Under the pieces are notes generated by a model, which worked only from the letters and a program-made list of their open reading frames with translations, did not search any database and was not told where the DNA came from. This document shows positions 40,091 through 49,611 of a stretch of 64,000 nucleotides of DNA, piece after piece (the first letter of the stretch is position 1; each line of letters begins with the position of its first letter). Source of the DNA: Thalassotalea sediminis (lineage in GTDB: Bacteria; Pseudomonadota; Gammaproteobacteria; Enterobacterales; Alteromonadaceae). The translations under genes and the position numbers were made by a program. The stretch is taken from positions 1,922,001 to 1,986,000 of the forward strand of contig NZ_AP027361.1 in the NCBI RefSeq assembly GCF_030295915.1, written 5' to 3'.

Positions 40091-40234
40091 TTATCAAACC
40101 TCTTGTATGCGTAAAAACTTGTTCTTAAATTAAGGGCTGATATGTTACCGTGATCAATAGGTTTCACAAGTAAAACTTACATCAGAGCACGATTTTATCG
40201 CAATAATAATGAGATATTAGGAAATAATTCGCAG

Positions 40235-40603
40235 ATGAGTGGATTTTCAGGTCAAGAACGCCGAGCCCACACCGATATTTGGCTAAAAATCGTTCGGCTA
40301 CTAACAATTGTCGCATGGGCTATTTTTATTATAGCGCTTGTTGTTTCATATTACGCTGCGCCTGATAGTGAATTTGGTGTGTTACGTTATCATGGTATTG
40401 CGGTACGAAAATTCTGGCTAACGCCACTGACGGGTTACCTATATTTGCTGTTATGGGTAAGTGCGTTACTCAGCTACATCACACTTATTATTCATAAATT
40501 TCGAAGTCGACGTAAATCCGATAATACACGTTTCAATATATTGTTATTATTTATCGTTTCAATTGCGTGGACGTTATATATCGTTTTTCAGCTTACTCAA
40601 TAA
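40235..40603 (+). CDS. Small membrane protein of unknown function
   Basis: 122 residues with three predicted membrane helices (about 20-42, 67-87 and 100-119) and a soluble N-terminus (MSGFSGQERRAHTD). No family recognised. The 3' end overlaps the converging bioA gene by 11 bp, an arrangement that limits room for a terminator. Confidence 0.75.
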   Translation: MSGFSGQERRAHTDIWLKIVRLLTIVAWAIFIIALVVSYYAAPDSEFGVLRYHGIAVRKFWLTPLTGYLYLLLWVSALLSYITLIIHKFRSRRKSDNTRFNILLLFIVSIAWTLYIVFQLTQ

Positions 40604-41894
40604 AATAATCATCATGCGGTAAAGCGGTTGCTATAGCCTTTATTAGTGCTGTTATTTGTGCTTCTGAGATCACAAGTGGTGGCATCATGTATATCAATTT
40701 ACCAAATGGTCTGATCCATACCCCTTGCTCAACAAAGTGTTTCTGAATAGTAGCTACATTGACTGCTTGATGTGTTTCTACAACTGCAATTGACCCCAAA
40801 ACACGTATATTATTAACTCTATCATGCTCAGCTAATTGAATTAAATGTTGTTTAAACCAGGTTTCTATCTGCTTAACCTGTGATTGCCAATCGTTTTGTA
40901 GTAGTAAATCAATACTTGCGTTAGCGACACTACAAGCGAGTGGATTACCCATAAAAGTTGGGCCATGCATGAAGCAACTTGCTTCACCATTACTAATTGT
41001 TTCTGCAATTTCTGTGGAACATAACGTAGCAGCTAAAGATAAATATCCCCCCGTAAGAGTTTTACCTAAGCACATAATATCAGGTGATATCTCCGCCCAT
41101 TCACAAGCGAAAAGCTTTCCTGTACGACCTAAGCCGGTCGCAATTTCATCAGCAATAAATAACACATTATATTGGTCACATAACGCTCTTACTGACTTAA
41201 TATAATTTGGGTGATAGAAACGCATGCCACCAGTTCCTTGCACGATGGGCTCGATAATAAAGGCTGCTAGTTCCTGATGATGTTCAGCAAAAAGTGCGGT
41301 TAACGGCTCCATTTCACGTTCGTGCCAAAGTTCATCAAACATAATTGATGGGGCTGGCGCAAAAATATTTTTCATTAATACATTGTCAAATATTTGGTGC
41401 ATGCCGGTGACGGGATCACAAACTGACATCGCAGCAAAAGTATCGCCATGATAGCCATTTCTTACCGTCATCATCTTATGCTTATTTGCTTGGCCCTTAC
41501 TTTGCCAATATTGAATAGCCATTTTCATCGCAACTTCAACAGAAACAGAGCCGCTGTCAGAGATAAATACTTTATCTAACCCTTCAGGTGAAAGTGATAC
41601 TAATTTACGCACAAGCTCTACAGCAGGTTCATGAGTAAAGCCACCAAACATAACGTGTGCTACTTTAGATAATTGCGACGTTATTGCATTGTTTAATTCC
41701 GGTCGATTGTAACCATGAAGTACCGACCACCATGATGACATGCCATCAATCAGTTTTTCGCCTGACTTTAAATTAATATGCACACCTTCCGCCGTATCAA
41801 CTACATAAGAAGGTAAAGGATTACTCATTGAAGTGTAGGGGTGCCAAACGTGATTTTTATCAAAATTGATTATATCTGTATACTTATTGGTCAT
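40593..41894 (-). CDS. bioA: Adenosylmethionine-8-amino-7-oxononanoate aminotransferase
   Basis: 433 residues. PLP enzyme converting KAPA to DAPA with SAM as amino donor, the third step of biotin ring assembly. Visible marks: HVWHPYTSM near the N-terminus, [35 protein letters not shown] and the PLP Lys in [10 protein letters not shown] start at MTNKYTD (41894), matching E. coli BioA. It diverges from bioBFCD, and its start abuts a BirA-type operator. Confidence 0.96.
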   Translation of the reverse strand: MTNKYTDIINFDKNHVWHPYTSMSNPLPSYVVDTAEGVHINLKSGEKLIDGMSSWWSVLHGYNRPELNNAITSQLSKVAHVMFGGFTHEPAVELVRKLVSLSPEGLDKVFISDSGSVSVEVAMKMAIQYWQSKGQANKHKMMTVRNGYHGDTFAAMSVCDPVTGMHQIFDNVLMKNIFAPAPSIMFDELWHEREMEPLTALFAEHHQELAAFIIEPIVQGTGGMRFYHPNYIKSVRALCDQYNVLFIADEIATGLGRTGKLFACEWAEISPDIMCLGKTLTGGYLSLAATLCSTEIAETISNGEASCFMHGPTFMGNPLACSVANASIDLLLQNDWQSQVKQIETWFKQHLIQLAEHDRVNNIRVLGSIAVVETHQAVNVATIQKHFVEQGVWIRPFGKLIYMMPPLVISEAQITALIKAIATALPHDDYFIE

Positions 41895-41927
41895 TTGTAA
41901 ACTTTGTTTGCGAGAAGTTGTTGACAA
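41895..41927. promoter_or_regulatory. Putative BirA (biotin repressor) operator
   Basis: TTGTAAACT, 15 bases, TGTTGACAA: two half-sites in inverted orientation that match the known TTGTAAACC-N15-GGTTTACAA operator at 15 of 18 positions. It lies between divergent bioA and bioB, directly next to the bioA start and over the bioB -35 element. Confidence 0.75.
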
Positions 41928-41948
41928 GTCGTCGATGGTGCATAGACT
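41921..41948 (+). promoter_or_regulatory. Putative bioB promoter
   Basis: A consensus -35 TTGACA (41921-41926) and a -10-like TAGACT (41943-41948) with 16-bp spacing. The -35 box lies inside the right half-site of the BirA operator, so repression by occlusion is expected. Confidence 0.6.
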
Positions 41949-41995
41949 ACCCGTATTCAATTATGGTTGCAAACACTCAACAGCAGGCAATATTC

Positions 41996-43072
41996 ATGGT
42001 ACAAGCGAATTCAGCACTAAATTTCGAATTAGGGCAACTTAGGCACAACTGGTCAAATGACGAGGTAAATGCATTATTTAAGTTACCTTTTAATGACTTG
42101 ATGTTTTATGCGCAAAGTATTCATAGGCAACATTTTAATGCTAACGAAGTACAAGTAAGCACTTTGTTATCAATAAAAACCGGAGCTTGCCCAGAAGACT
42201 GTAAATATTGTTCTCAAAGCGCACGATATAAAACAGACATCGAAAAAGAAAAACTAATGGAAGTTGAAAAAGTGCTTGAAGCTGCAAAACAGGCTAAAGC
42301 GCAAGGTTCAACACGATTTTGTATGGGCGCTGCTTGGCGTAATCCAAAAGAAAGAGATATGCCCTATGTCGTTGAAATGGTTAAAGGAGTGAAAAAGTTA
42401 GGCATGGAAACATGTATGACCTTAGGTATGTTATCTTCAGACCAAGCAACTGAACTCCAAGAAGCAGGGTTAGATTATTATAATCATAACTTAGATACTT
42501 CACCTGAACACTATAACCAAATTATTACCACGCGCAGTTATCAAGATCGCCTTGATACGCTTGGCAATGTACGCGCAGCAGGCATGAAGGTATGTAGTGG
42601 CGGCATAGTAGGGTTAGGTGAAAAAGCGACAGATCGCTCTTCATTGTTAGCGCAGCTGGCAAATTTATCACCACAACCAGAAAGTGTGCCAATTAACATG
42701 TTAGTTAAAATTGACGGTACACCTTTAGCAGACGTTGCAGATCTTGATGATTTTGATTTTATTCGCTGTATTGCTGTTGCACGCATTATGATGCCACATA
42801 GTCATGTCAGACTATCTGCAGGTCGCGATGCGATGAATGAACAAATGCAATCGTTGTGCTTTTTAGCAGGCGCAAACTCAATATTTTATGGTTGCAAGTT
42901 ATTAACTGCGGGTAATCCTGAATCAAATGCTGACATCGCTTTGTTTAACAAACTTGGTATTAATACTGAAACTGTCGCAAACAATGTTGATGAAGAGGTC
43001 GAACAGCAGGTATTACAAGCAAAAGTTGCTGAACAGCAAAATGAAGACATGTTCTACAATGCTGCGAAATAA
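41996..43072 (+). CDS. bioB: Biotin synthase
   Basis: 358 residues. Radical-SAM enzyme inserting sulfur into dethiobiotin. The cluster-binding C65-x3-C69-x2-C72 is in [14 protein letters not shown], and [22 protein letters not shown] and [17 protein letters not shown] follow. Start at ATG 41996 is supported by AGCAGG upstream; ATG 41963 has no ribosome site. First gene of bioBFCD. Confidence 0.97.
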   Translation: MVQANSALNFELGQLRHNWSNDEVNALFKLPFNDLMFYAQSIHRQHFNANEVQVSTLLSIKTGACPEDCKYCSQSARYKTDIEKEKLMEVEKVLEAAKQAKAQGSTRFCMGAAWRNPKERDMPYVVEMVKGVKKLGMETCMTLGMLSSDQATELQEAGLDYYNHNLDTSPEHYNQIITTRSYQDRLDTLGNVRAAGMKVCSGGIVGLGEKATDRSSLLAQLANLSPQPESVPINMLVKIDGTPLADVADLDDFDFIRCIAVARIMMPHSHVRLSAGRDAMNEQMQSLCFLAGANSIFYGCKLLTAGNPESNADIALFNKLGINTETVANNVDEEVEQQVLQAKVAEQQNEDMFYNAAK

Positions 43073-43076
43073 CTAA

Positions 43077-44228
43077 ATGTCTTTTGGTTTCATTAAGCAG
43101 CATCTTGACGGGCAAAAAAACAAGCATTTGTATCGTCAAAGATCGCTAATTGAACAACAAAATGCACGTTTTCTACAACATGATAGTAAAAAATACCTAA
43201 ATTTTTCATCGAATGATTATTTAGGGCTTAATCACCACCCAGAAATTAATAAAGCACTCGCATTAGGGGCAGAAAAATATGGCACTTGTGCGAGCGCATC
43301 AAGTTTAATTACGGGTTATAACTATGCCCATCAACATCTTGAAAATGTTATTTGTCAGTGGTTAAACAAAGAACGGTGCCTTTTATTTAATAGTGGTTTC
43401 TCTGCGAACTTTGCTACATTGAACGCATTTTCGAAACCAAACGTTAGTTTATGGCTTGATAAACTTTCTCATGCTTCACTTATCGATGGTGCTTTGTCTG
43501 ATAAAGGCCGAGTAAGACGTTTTTTGCATAATAACTATCAACAACTTGCTACCTTGATCTCATCTTCTGAACTAGAAGATCACCTGATCGTTTCTGAAGG
43601 TGTATTTAGTATGGATGGCGATAGTGCTGATGTTGAACAACTCGCAATTATTGCACAGCAGCATCAAGCAATGCTTTATATCGATGACGCTCATAGTATT
43701 GGTGTAACAGGAAAAGAAGGGCAAGGTAGTAGCAGCGCCAATCAAAATATTGATTTCGTAATGGCAACTTTTGGTAAGGCATTAGCGACGAGTGGTGCGC
43801 TATTGGCATGTAACAATACAACTTATGACTATTTGGTAAACGTTGCTCGTCACTATATTTATTCAACGGCAATGTCTCCCGCAATAGCTTGGGCTACAGC
43901 TAAAAGTATTGAAATAGCCCAACAAGAAAGTTGGCGAAGAGAAAAAATTGCACACTTAAGCCAACTCTTTACTGCATCATTAGCACCACAGATTTTAATG
44001 TTACCTTCAACGTCATCTATTCATGCCATTATTGTTGGTAAAGAACAAAAGGCTTTAAGTTGTGCAGAAGAACTCAAACAGCAAGGGATTTGGTTAACGG
44101 CTATTCGTCCGCCAACTGTTCCTAAGGACACTTCAAGGTTACGCGTAACCATAACAGCATCCCATAAAGAAAGTGATATCAAACACTTAGCAGATTGTAT
44201 CAATAAGGTCCTATTAAATAATGGTTGA
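43077..44228 (+). CDS. bioF: 8-amino-7-oxononanoate synthase (KAPA synthase)
   Basis: 383 residues. PLP enzyme joining pimeloyl-ACP to alanine. The PLP lysine K234 lies in TFGKALATSG; YIDDAHSIGVTG and SNDYLGL are also seen. Begins 4 bp after bioB, and its end overlaps bioC by 8 bp. Confidence 0.96.
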   Translation: MSFGFIKQHLDGQKNKHLYRQRSLIEQQNARFLQHDSKKYLNFSSNDYLGLNHHPEINKALALGAEKYGTCASASSLITGYNYAHQHLENVICQWLNKERCLLFNSGFSANFATLNAFSKPNVSLWLDKLSHASLIDGALSDKGRVRRFLHNNYQQLATLISSSELEDHLIVSEGVFSMDGDSADVEQLAIIAQQHQAMLYIDDAHSIGVTGKEGQGSSSANQNIDFVMATFGKALATSGALLACNNTTYDYLVNVARHYIYSTAMSPAIAWATAKSIEIAQQESWRREKIAHLSQLFTASLAPQILMLPSTSSIHAIIVGKEQKALSCAEELKQQGIWLTAIRPPTVPKDTSRLRVTITASHKESDIKHLADCINKVLLNNG

Positions 44229-45006
44229 TTTAAGTAAACGCATTAATATTGCCAAGTCATTTGGGTTAGCAAGTAAATCTTACGATATTTCTGCAAGATT
44301 ACAGCGTTTCAGTGGTAAACAATTAATGACTTGGTTACCGAATAGACATGACTTAACTGTTTTAGATTTGGGCTGCGGTACAGGATTTTTTACCGATATA
44401 TTAGCGGGCCGATATCAAAAAATCATTGGGCTAGACATTTCTTCTAACATGCTTTCATTTGCAAGTAGTAATAGAAATAACATGATTTCTTGGCTAGAGG
44501 CAGACGCTTATCACTTACCTCTCGCTACAGAATCAGTTGACTTAGTATATTCTAATTTAATGATCCAATGGTGTGACGCTTTAGAAGATGTTGTTCAAGA
44601 AGTACTTCGAGTTTTAAAACCCGGTGGTTTATTTATTTTTTCAACACTCGTAGATGGAACGTTGCATGAACTAAAATCGTCTTGGCAACAAGTAGATAAT
44701 GACAGGCATGTAATTGACTTCAAAACTACTGCACAGTTGAAGCACGCCTGCAGTTTAGATAACAGTAAACTGTTAGAATTTAACGAGCAGCCTATTGTAT
44801 TAGAATATGAAAATGTCATGCATTTAGCTAAAGAATTAAAAGGGTTAGGCGCTAATCATGTGCCAGAAAAACTAAACCGAGGGCTTGCAGGTAAAGATAA
44901 ATGGCAACAAATGATGGCTGCTTATAAAGCATTTGTAGATGCTGATGGCGTTTATCCTGCAACTTATCGCGTTTTTTCAGGCATGGTAGTAAAATTAAAT
45001 GGATAA
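44221..45006 (+). CDS. bioC: Malonyl-ACP O-methyltransferase
   Basis: 261 residues. A class I SAM methyltransferase (LDLGCGTGFF, then LVYSNLMIQWCDALEDVVQEVLRVLKPGG) that methylates malonyl-ACP to start pimelate synthesis. The matching esterase BioH is not in this window. Overlaps bioF and bioD by 8 bp each, so translational coupling is likely. Confidence 0.95.
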   Translation: MVDLSKRINIAKSFGLASKSYDISARLQRFSGKQLMTWLPNRHDLTVLDLGCGTGFFTDILAGRYQKIIGLDISSNMLSFASSNRNNMISWLEADAYHLPLATESVDLVYSNLMIQWCDALEDVVQEVLRVLKPGGLFIFSTLVDGTLHELKSSWQQVDNDRHVIDFKTTAQLKHACSLDNSKLLEFNEQPIVLEYENVMHLAKELKGLGANHVPEKLNRGLAGKDKWQQMMAAYKAFVDADGVYPATYRVFSGMVVKLNG

Positions 45007-45673
45007 AATGAAAAAGATATTTATAACTGCAACAGATACAGATGCTGGTAAAACGCATATCGGCTGCGCAATAGTACATAAGCTGACTAAAGCAGGTAAA
45101 AAAGTACAAGTTTTTAAGCCTATTTCTGCCGGTTGTGAAAGAGTAAATGGTCATCTGATAAACGAAGATGCAGCTAAATTATTGGCGCAAAGCAATGCAA
45201 ACCAATCGTTAAGCCAAGTAAACCCAATAGCCTTTGAAGAGCCTATTGCGCCACATATTGCAGCACAACAATTAAACAAAACTATTTCATTGATTGAAAT
45301 TAGCAACGCTTACAATGAAATGTGTTCTGCACGAGCAGATATAACCTTAACCGAGGGTGCAGGAGGGTGGCGTTTACCGTTGGGGAAAGGCGCTTTCTTA
45401 TCCGATTTTGTCAAGCAAACAGATCAAAGTGTAATTTTGATTGTTAATATGAAGTTAGGTTGCTTAAACCACGCAATACTGACCTATGAAGCGATAAAAC
45501 GTGATGGCATTAAATGTGTAGGGTGGGTTGCAAATGTTCAACAACCAATGCCTTATTTAGAAGATAACCTTAACGAACTTTTCTCGCTGTTTTCAATGCC
45601 ACTATTAGGCGTGATACACAATGAAAGCAGCATTGAAAAGGTCGCTCAATGCCTTGATTTATCGACTCTTTAG
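44999..45673 (+). CDS. bioD: Dethiobiotin synthetase
   Basis: 224 residues. ATP-dependent carboxylation of DAPA to dethiobiotin. The P-loop TATDTDAGKTHIG is at the N-terminus, and EGAGGWRLPL is the conserved second motif. ATG 44999 overlaps bioC; ATG 45008 (MKKIFITATD) is a possible alternative. Last gene of the biotin operon. Confidence 0.96.
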   Translation: MDKMKKIFITATDTDAGKTHIGCAIVHKLTKAGKKVQVFKPISAGCERVNGHLINEDAAKLLAQSNANQSLSQVNPIAFEEPIAPHIAAQQLNKTISLIEISNAYNEMCSARADITLTEGAGGWRLPLGKGAFLSDFVKQTDQSVILIVNMKLGCLNHAILTYEAIKRDGIKCVGWVANVQQPMPYLEDNLNELFSLFSMPLLGVIHNESSIEKVAQCLDLSTL

Positions 45674-45715
45674 CCCCGTTAAAACAAGGCTTGAAATTTT
45701 TTCAGTTAATGATAT

Positions 45716-46435
45716 TTAAATAATTTCCGCTTCAGGAATATTCGTCACTTTCTGTTTAACGCCACCTTTAAATAGATACATTGGTTCCTCAATACCTTCA
45801 GATGAAAGATACTGGTACTTATTACCAATAACTTTTAGTGCAGAACCTTCGACGAGTCCTATCACCAATGTTTCAGGAGCAACTACCATAAACTCATTTA
45901 ATCGTTGTTCTCTTGTTTCACCATTAAACCCTGGTGGTATATATTCACTATAATGCGGATTAAGTTGGCAATTAACTAACCCTAGTGCTTTAAAACTAGG
46001 AGGTTGTACGATCGGCATATCATTCGTTGTTTTAATGCTTGAACCAGCAATATTAGCACCAGCACTCCAACCAATATACTTCACAGCATTTTCGTTTATT
46101 GCATATTTTATCGTGTCAATTAAGTCGTAATGATATAGCTTATCTAAAAGTGTAAAAGTATTTCCACCACCAACGATAATTGCATCTGTATTGAGAATAG
46201 CCGATTTTTTATCACTAAATTGGTCAAGACTTTTTGCCTGTATGTTCAAAGGTAATAAAGCTTGATTAACTTTCTCTGTGTACGCTTGATATGTGAATCC
46301 TACGCCGGCATATGGGACAAAAATAACGCTGGTTGTCTCTTTTAGTTGTTGTTTAATCATTGGCAAGGCATGACTTAAATAGGGCGTATTGGCCACTTTT
46401 GAACTACTTAACAAAAGTAGGTTTCTTTTATTCAT
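45716..46435 (-). CDS. pepE: Peptidase E (alpha-aspartyl dipeptidase, S51)
   Basis: 239 residues (E. coli PepE 229). The nucleophile elbow GWSAGANIAG with the active Ser, GGGNTFTLLDKL and NPHYSEY are family marks. It cleaves N-terminal Asp dipeptides in the cytosol. I start at MNKRNLLLLSSS (46435). It lies 26 bp after the hicB-like gene and may be co-transcribed with it. Confidence 0.88.
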   Translation of the reverse strand: MNKRNLLLLSSSKVANTPYLSHALPMIKQQLKETTSVIFVPYAGVGFTYQAYTEKVNQALLPLNIQAKSLDQFSDKKSAILNTDAIIVGGGNTFTLLDKLYHYDLIDTIKYAINENAVKYIGWSAGANIAGSSIKTTNDMPIVQPPSFKALGLVNCQLNPHYSEYIPPGFNGETREQRLNEFMVVAPETLVIGLVEGSALKVIGNKYQYLSSEGIEEPMYLFKGGVKQKVTNIPEAEII

Positions 46436-46461
46436 GTTAAAAATCCGAGAATTCAAAATAT

Positions 46462-46866
46462 TTATAGGTTTAATTCGCTCAAACATGCTGTAGCAATGAA
46501 GCCTGAACGTGTCTTATATTTTTCATTTTTACTTACCCGATCATCAATTTGTTTAATTAATAACTCTGGTAACGTAACGTTTATTTTATGGCTTTTACCT
46601 AGGTAAGGGGTTATATCAAAATCAATTACAGCCCAAACAACATTTATCGAAGGCGCCATATTTATAAAGTTCTCTATTGCACTTGCCGTTGGAATTTTCT
46701 CACCATACTCAGCCAAGATAGCGAGGTGATCTGCAATTGCTTGTTCTGCATCTTTTAATACGCTATTTATTGAAACGCCTACGACATCACATCCTTTGAG
46801 GTCAGGCAGTGTTAACAACCAATTTTGATGCTCTGTTCGATACTGAATTTTAGCGGGGTAGTTCAT
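46462..46866 (-). CDS. HicB-like antitoxin/regulator, no HicA partner
   Basis: 134 residues. The N-terminal HicB RNase-H-like degenerate domain (PDLKGCDVVGVSINSVLKDAEQAI) and a C-terminal ribbon-helix-helix-like segment (KINVTLPELLIKQIDDRVSK..RSGFI) are visible. Classical HicB sits beside a 60-residue HicA RNA toxin, but I find none either side. The gene is preceded by four phased direct repeats at 46902-47016, probable operators. It may be a regulator rather than an antitoxin. Confidence 0.8.
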   Translation of the reverse strand: MNYPAKIQYRTEHQNWLLTLPDLKGCDVVGVSINSVLKDAEQAIADHLAILAEYGEKIPTASAIENFINMAPSINVVWAVIDFDITPYLGKSHKINVTLPELLIKQIDDRVSKNEKYKTRSGFIATACLSELNL

Positions 46867-46901
46867 CTTCTATTTATCTCCATTTTAGTAAAAACCATGG
46901 T

Positions 46902-47016
46902 AACCCTTATAACTCCGTAACGCAATATATAAAACAACCCTAATAACTCCACCATCACACTCAATAATAACCCTTATAACCCCTTGGTTATCAACTTTAA
47001 CAACCCTGATAACTCC
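46902..47016. repeat. Four 15-bp direct repeats phased at 33-34 bp upstream of hicB-like gene
   Basis: Consensus AACCCTNATAACTCC at 46902-46916, 46936-46950, 46969-46983 and 47002-47016. Three copies differ only at position 7; the third also has C for T at position 13. Spacers of 19, 18 and 18 bp are unrelated to each other. The array begins 36 bp upstream of the minus-strand hicB-like start. A partial copy in the opposite orientation may lie at 47120-47134. The rest of the 555-bp gap to 47421 shows no gene. Confidence 0.8.
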
Positions 47017-47421
47017 AATAAAAAATGAGTAAGTAGTTACATAGTGGATAGTTCTTATAAAAAGGATAAGAAGCGAAATTCCGTTATAGTTGATTATAGA
47101 AAATACTCATTAATCATTTAGAAACATTAGGGTTATAAAAGGTGTTTCGCTTTAAGTGTTATCTTTTGAATTGAATCTACAAATTGTGGATTTAAACGTT
47201 ACTTTTATAAAAAATTAATCTGATTGCTTCAGTAAAAACTTAGCGTTGAGAATTGATTTCTTGACTCAACGTTCAGTCGTAAATAACCGTTAATCCCTCG
47301 TTTAATACCTTTGGTCATAAATTTGTAAATTTAGATGTATAAGCGGCAATTTTTAAACTCATTTGCCGTTCATGGATTATAGTTAAATTATGCACATAAG
47401 TTTGTTGCATTTGGAGGCTTT

Positions 47422-48603
47422 ATGCTTATATCTAAAATATATCCAGCACTTTTAATGACTACTATTTTGCTAACTGGTTGCAGTTCGACACAAACAGTCA
47501 AGCAAACTGCTCCTACAAACTTTGAACAGCTTCTAAACGATCAAGTGTTTCCTGATTATCAACTATATCGAATAGAGACAATCGAAGAAGTATTTGCCTT
47601 AGATCAAGAAATGAAGGATTTCGTAAGAAACAAGTTAATTACAGAAAAATATTATCTACGCAGAGCTAGCAAGTTGTTAAAACACATTTTCTCTAAAGAA
47701 GATATTGATCTTGCTTATCAGAACAATGCCAATTTAACTGCCGCTCAGGCTTATCACAGTAAAACCGCAAACTGTATGTCGTTAACAATCATGGCGTACG
47801 CATTAGCAACTGAAGCAGGATTAAACGTTAAATTTCAAAGTGTTAAAGTACCTGAATATTGGATTAGAAACGGAGAGCATAATATGCTTACTGGCCATGT
47901 AAATCTATCCGTAACTGAAGATCGAGATCCACATATGCTAGTTGTATATGGTAAAGAAATTATGGCTATAGATTTTGATCCAAGTGTATATCGAAGTCGA
48001 TTTCCAAAGAAAACGATATCAAAACAAGACATGTTAGCCATCTTTTATAATAACAAAGGTGCGGACGCGTTAGTTGAGCGAAACTATGATAAAGCCTACG
48101 CCTATTTTAAAAGTGCCATTAAAGCAAACCCTACATTTTCTTCATCCTGGGGAAATTTAGGCATATTATACCGATTTAATAAGCATTATAATCTCGCAGA
48201 GAAAAGCTACAACGTTGCAATAAGTCTAGATAAAGATAACTTAACCGCCTATAAAAACTTAACCTATGTATTACGTCGTCAAGGTGATCTAGAGGCTGTA
48301 GAACGCATCAACAACATGTTAAATGAAAAACGTCATAAAAACCCTTATTATCAAGCAATGTTAGCAGATGAAGCACTGTTTCGAGGAGAGTATTTACTGG
48401 CGAAAAGGCTTTTTAATAAAGCAATACGATTGAAAAAATCGGGACATGAGTTTTATTATGGTCTTGCGAAGGTTTACTATGCATTGGGAGAGGCAGCGAA
48501 GGCTGAAAAAGCGATTAAAAAGGCCATTTCATTTAACCAATTCCCCTCCACTGAAAGCCAGTATGTGGCTAAATTGAATTTTATCAGGCGTAACAATGAA
48601 TGA
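47422..48603 (+). CDS. Lipoprotein with transglutaminase-like and TPR domains
   Basis: 393 residues. A lipobox (LLTGC) gives an acylated N-terminus. The middle (about 95-200) contains a transglutaminase-like Cys-His-Asp set: TANCMSLTIMAYALA, TGHVNL and AIDFDP. TPR repeats follow from about 210 (GADALVERNYDKAYAYFKSAIKANP, LGILYRFNKHYNLAEKSYNVAISL). It could be a periplasmic cysteine peptidase or assembly factor. TTGGAGG before ATG; it overlaps the M28 gene by 4 bp. Confidence 0.8.
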   Translation: MLISKIYPALLMTTILLTGCSSTQTVKQTAPTNFEQLLNDQVFPDYQLYRIETIEEVFALDQEMKDFVRNKLITEKYYLRRASKLLKHIFSKEDIDLAYQNNANLTAAQAYHSKTANCMSLTIMAYALATEAGLNVKFQSVKVPEYWIRNGEHNMLTGHVNLSVTEDRDPHMLVVYGKEIMAIDFDPSVYRSRFPKKTISKQDMLAIFYNNKGADALVERNYDKAYAYFKSAIKANPTFSSSWGNLGILYRFNKHYNLAEKSYNVAISLDKDNLTAYKNLTYVLRRQGDLEAVERINNMLNEKRHKNPYYQAMLADEALFRGEYLLAKRLFNKAIRLKKSGHEFYYGLAKVYYALGEAAKAEKAIKKAISFNQFPSTESQYVAKLNFIRRNNE

Positions 48604-49550
48604 AGGTAACTAAGTTTGTTATTCTGCGTTATTTACTACTATTTGCTTTAACATTATCGGTTAAAGCAAATAGTCAACAATTAGCACAATATGAAGCAGA
48701 GTTACTTTTAGATTTACAATTTCTCGCGTCAAATCACACACAAGGTCGATTTACCGGCTCTCACGGAAGTTTAGTAGCACAATCCTACCTTATTAAAAAA
48801 TTGCGTTTGGCAAAGATCAAACCTTGGTCTATCCATTATAAAATGCCTTTTGAGTTCTCTTATAAGGGGAGTCTTTTATCAGGAACCAATATTGTTGGGC
48901 ATATACCAGCATCAGTTGTTAGCGACAGCTATATTATTATCACGGCACATTACGATCATATAGGATCATCTAAACATGCTGTTTATAATGGGGCAGACGA
49001 TAACGCATCAGGTACTGCAGCGCTATTGTATCTTGCAAAACGTTTGACAAAAGCTTCCCTAAAGCACCACGTAATCTTGTTGTTTACAGACGCAGAAGAG
49101 CAAAGATTAAAAGGTGCAAAAGCATTTAGTGCCAGTTTTCCAAATATTATTAAGCAAACTATACTCAATATAAATTTGGACATGCTAGCAACAAGTAAAA
49201 AAAGTAATCGGCTATACTTATTGCATCGTTTAGATAAAGCAACGTTGCCAATTGCGACTTTTAAACAATTTAAACAGCTATCTAACAAAATAAATTTAAT
49301 TAATGGGTTTAAAAGAAGTCGCTATATTGAAGACAAAAGAGTGAAGTGGTTGAGAGCCAGTGATCATTACGTGTTTTATCGTCTAGGTATTCCAATTATG
49401 TATTATGGTACCGGTATGCACCGTTATTATCACACTACAGAAGATACCTATAACAACATTAATAAGCCAATGTATGTAAAGGTAGTACAAACAATTACGC
49501 AACATGTTTTATACTTAACGTCTAGCAATAACAAAAAGTTGACCAATTAG
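48600..49550 (+). CDS. M28 family zinc aminopeptidase, secreted
   Basis: 316 residues with a signal peptide (about 1-24). Zinc ligands: H in TAHYDHIG, D in NGADDNASGT, E-E in TDAEEQRLKG, D in NINLDMLA and H in YYHTTEDTYNN. An active M28 aminopeptidase or related enzyme in the periplasm. Start overlaps the preceding lipoprotein stop (ATGA), so the two are coupled and probably act together. Confidence 0.88.
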   Translation: MKVTKFVILRYLLLFALTLSVKANSQQLAQYEAELLLDLQFLASNHTQGRFTGSHGSLVAQSYLIKKLRLAKIKPWSIHYKMPFEFSYKGSLLSGTNIVGHIPASVVSDSYIIITAHYDHIGSSKHAVYNGADDNASGTAALLYLAKRLTKASLKHHVILLFTDAEEQRLKGAKAFSASFPNIIKQTILNINLDMLATSKKSNRLYLLHRLDKATLPIATFKQFKQLSNKINLINGFKRSRYIEDKRVKWLRASDHYVFYRLGIPIMYYGTGMHRYYHTTEDTYNNINKPMYVKVVQTITQHVLYLTSSNNKKLTN

Positions 49551-49611
49551 TTAAATTATTGTTTGGTTCTGGTTATAATAAGCAAGTTTAGAAATTATAA
49601 AGAGAGCACAC

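Noticed and set aside
41918..41995. Longer N-terminus of BioB
   Set aside because: It would overlap the BirA operator and promoter region and has no ribosome site; ATG 41996 fits the family.
46902..47016. CRISPR array
   Set aside because: Repeats are only 15 bp with 18-19 bp spacers and no cas genes. CRISPR repeats are 23-47 bp. Protein-binding sites fit better.
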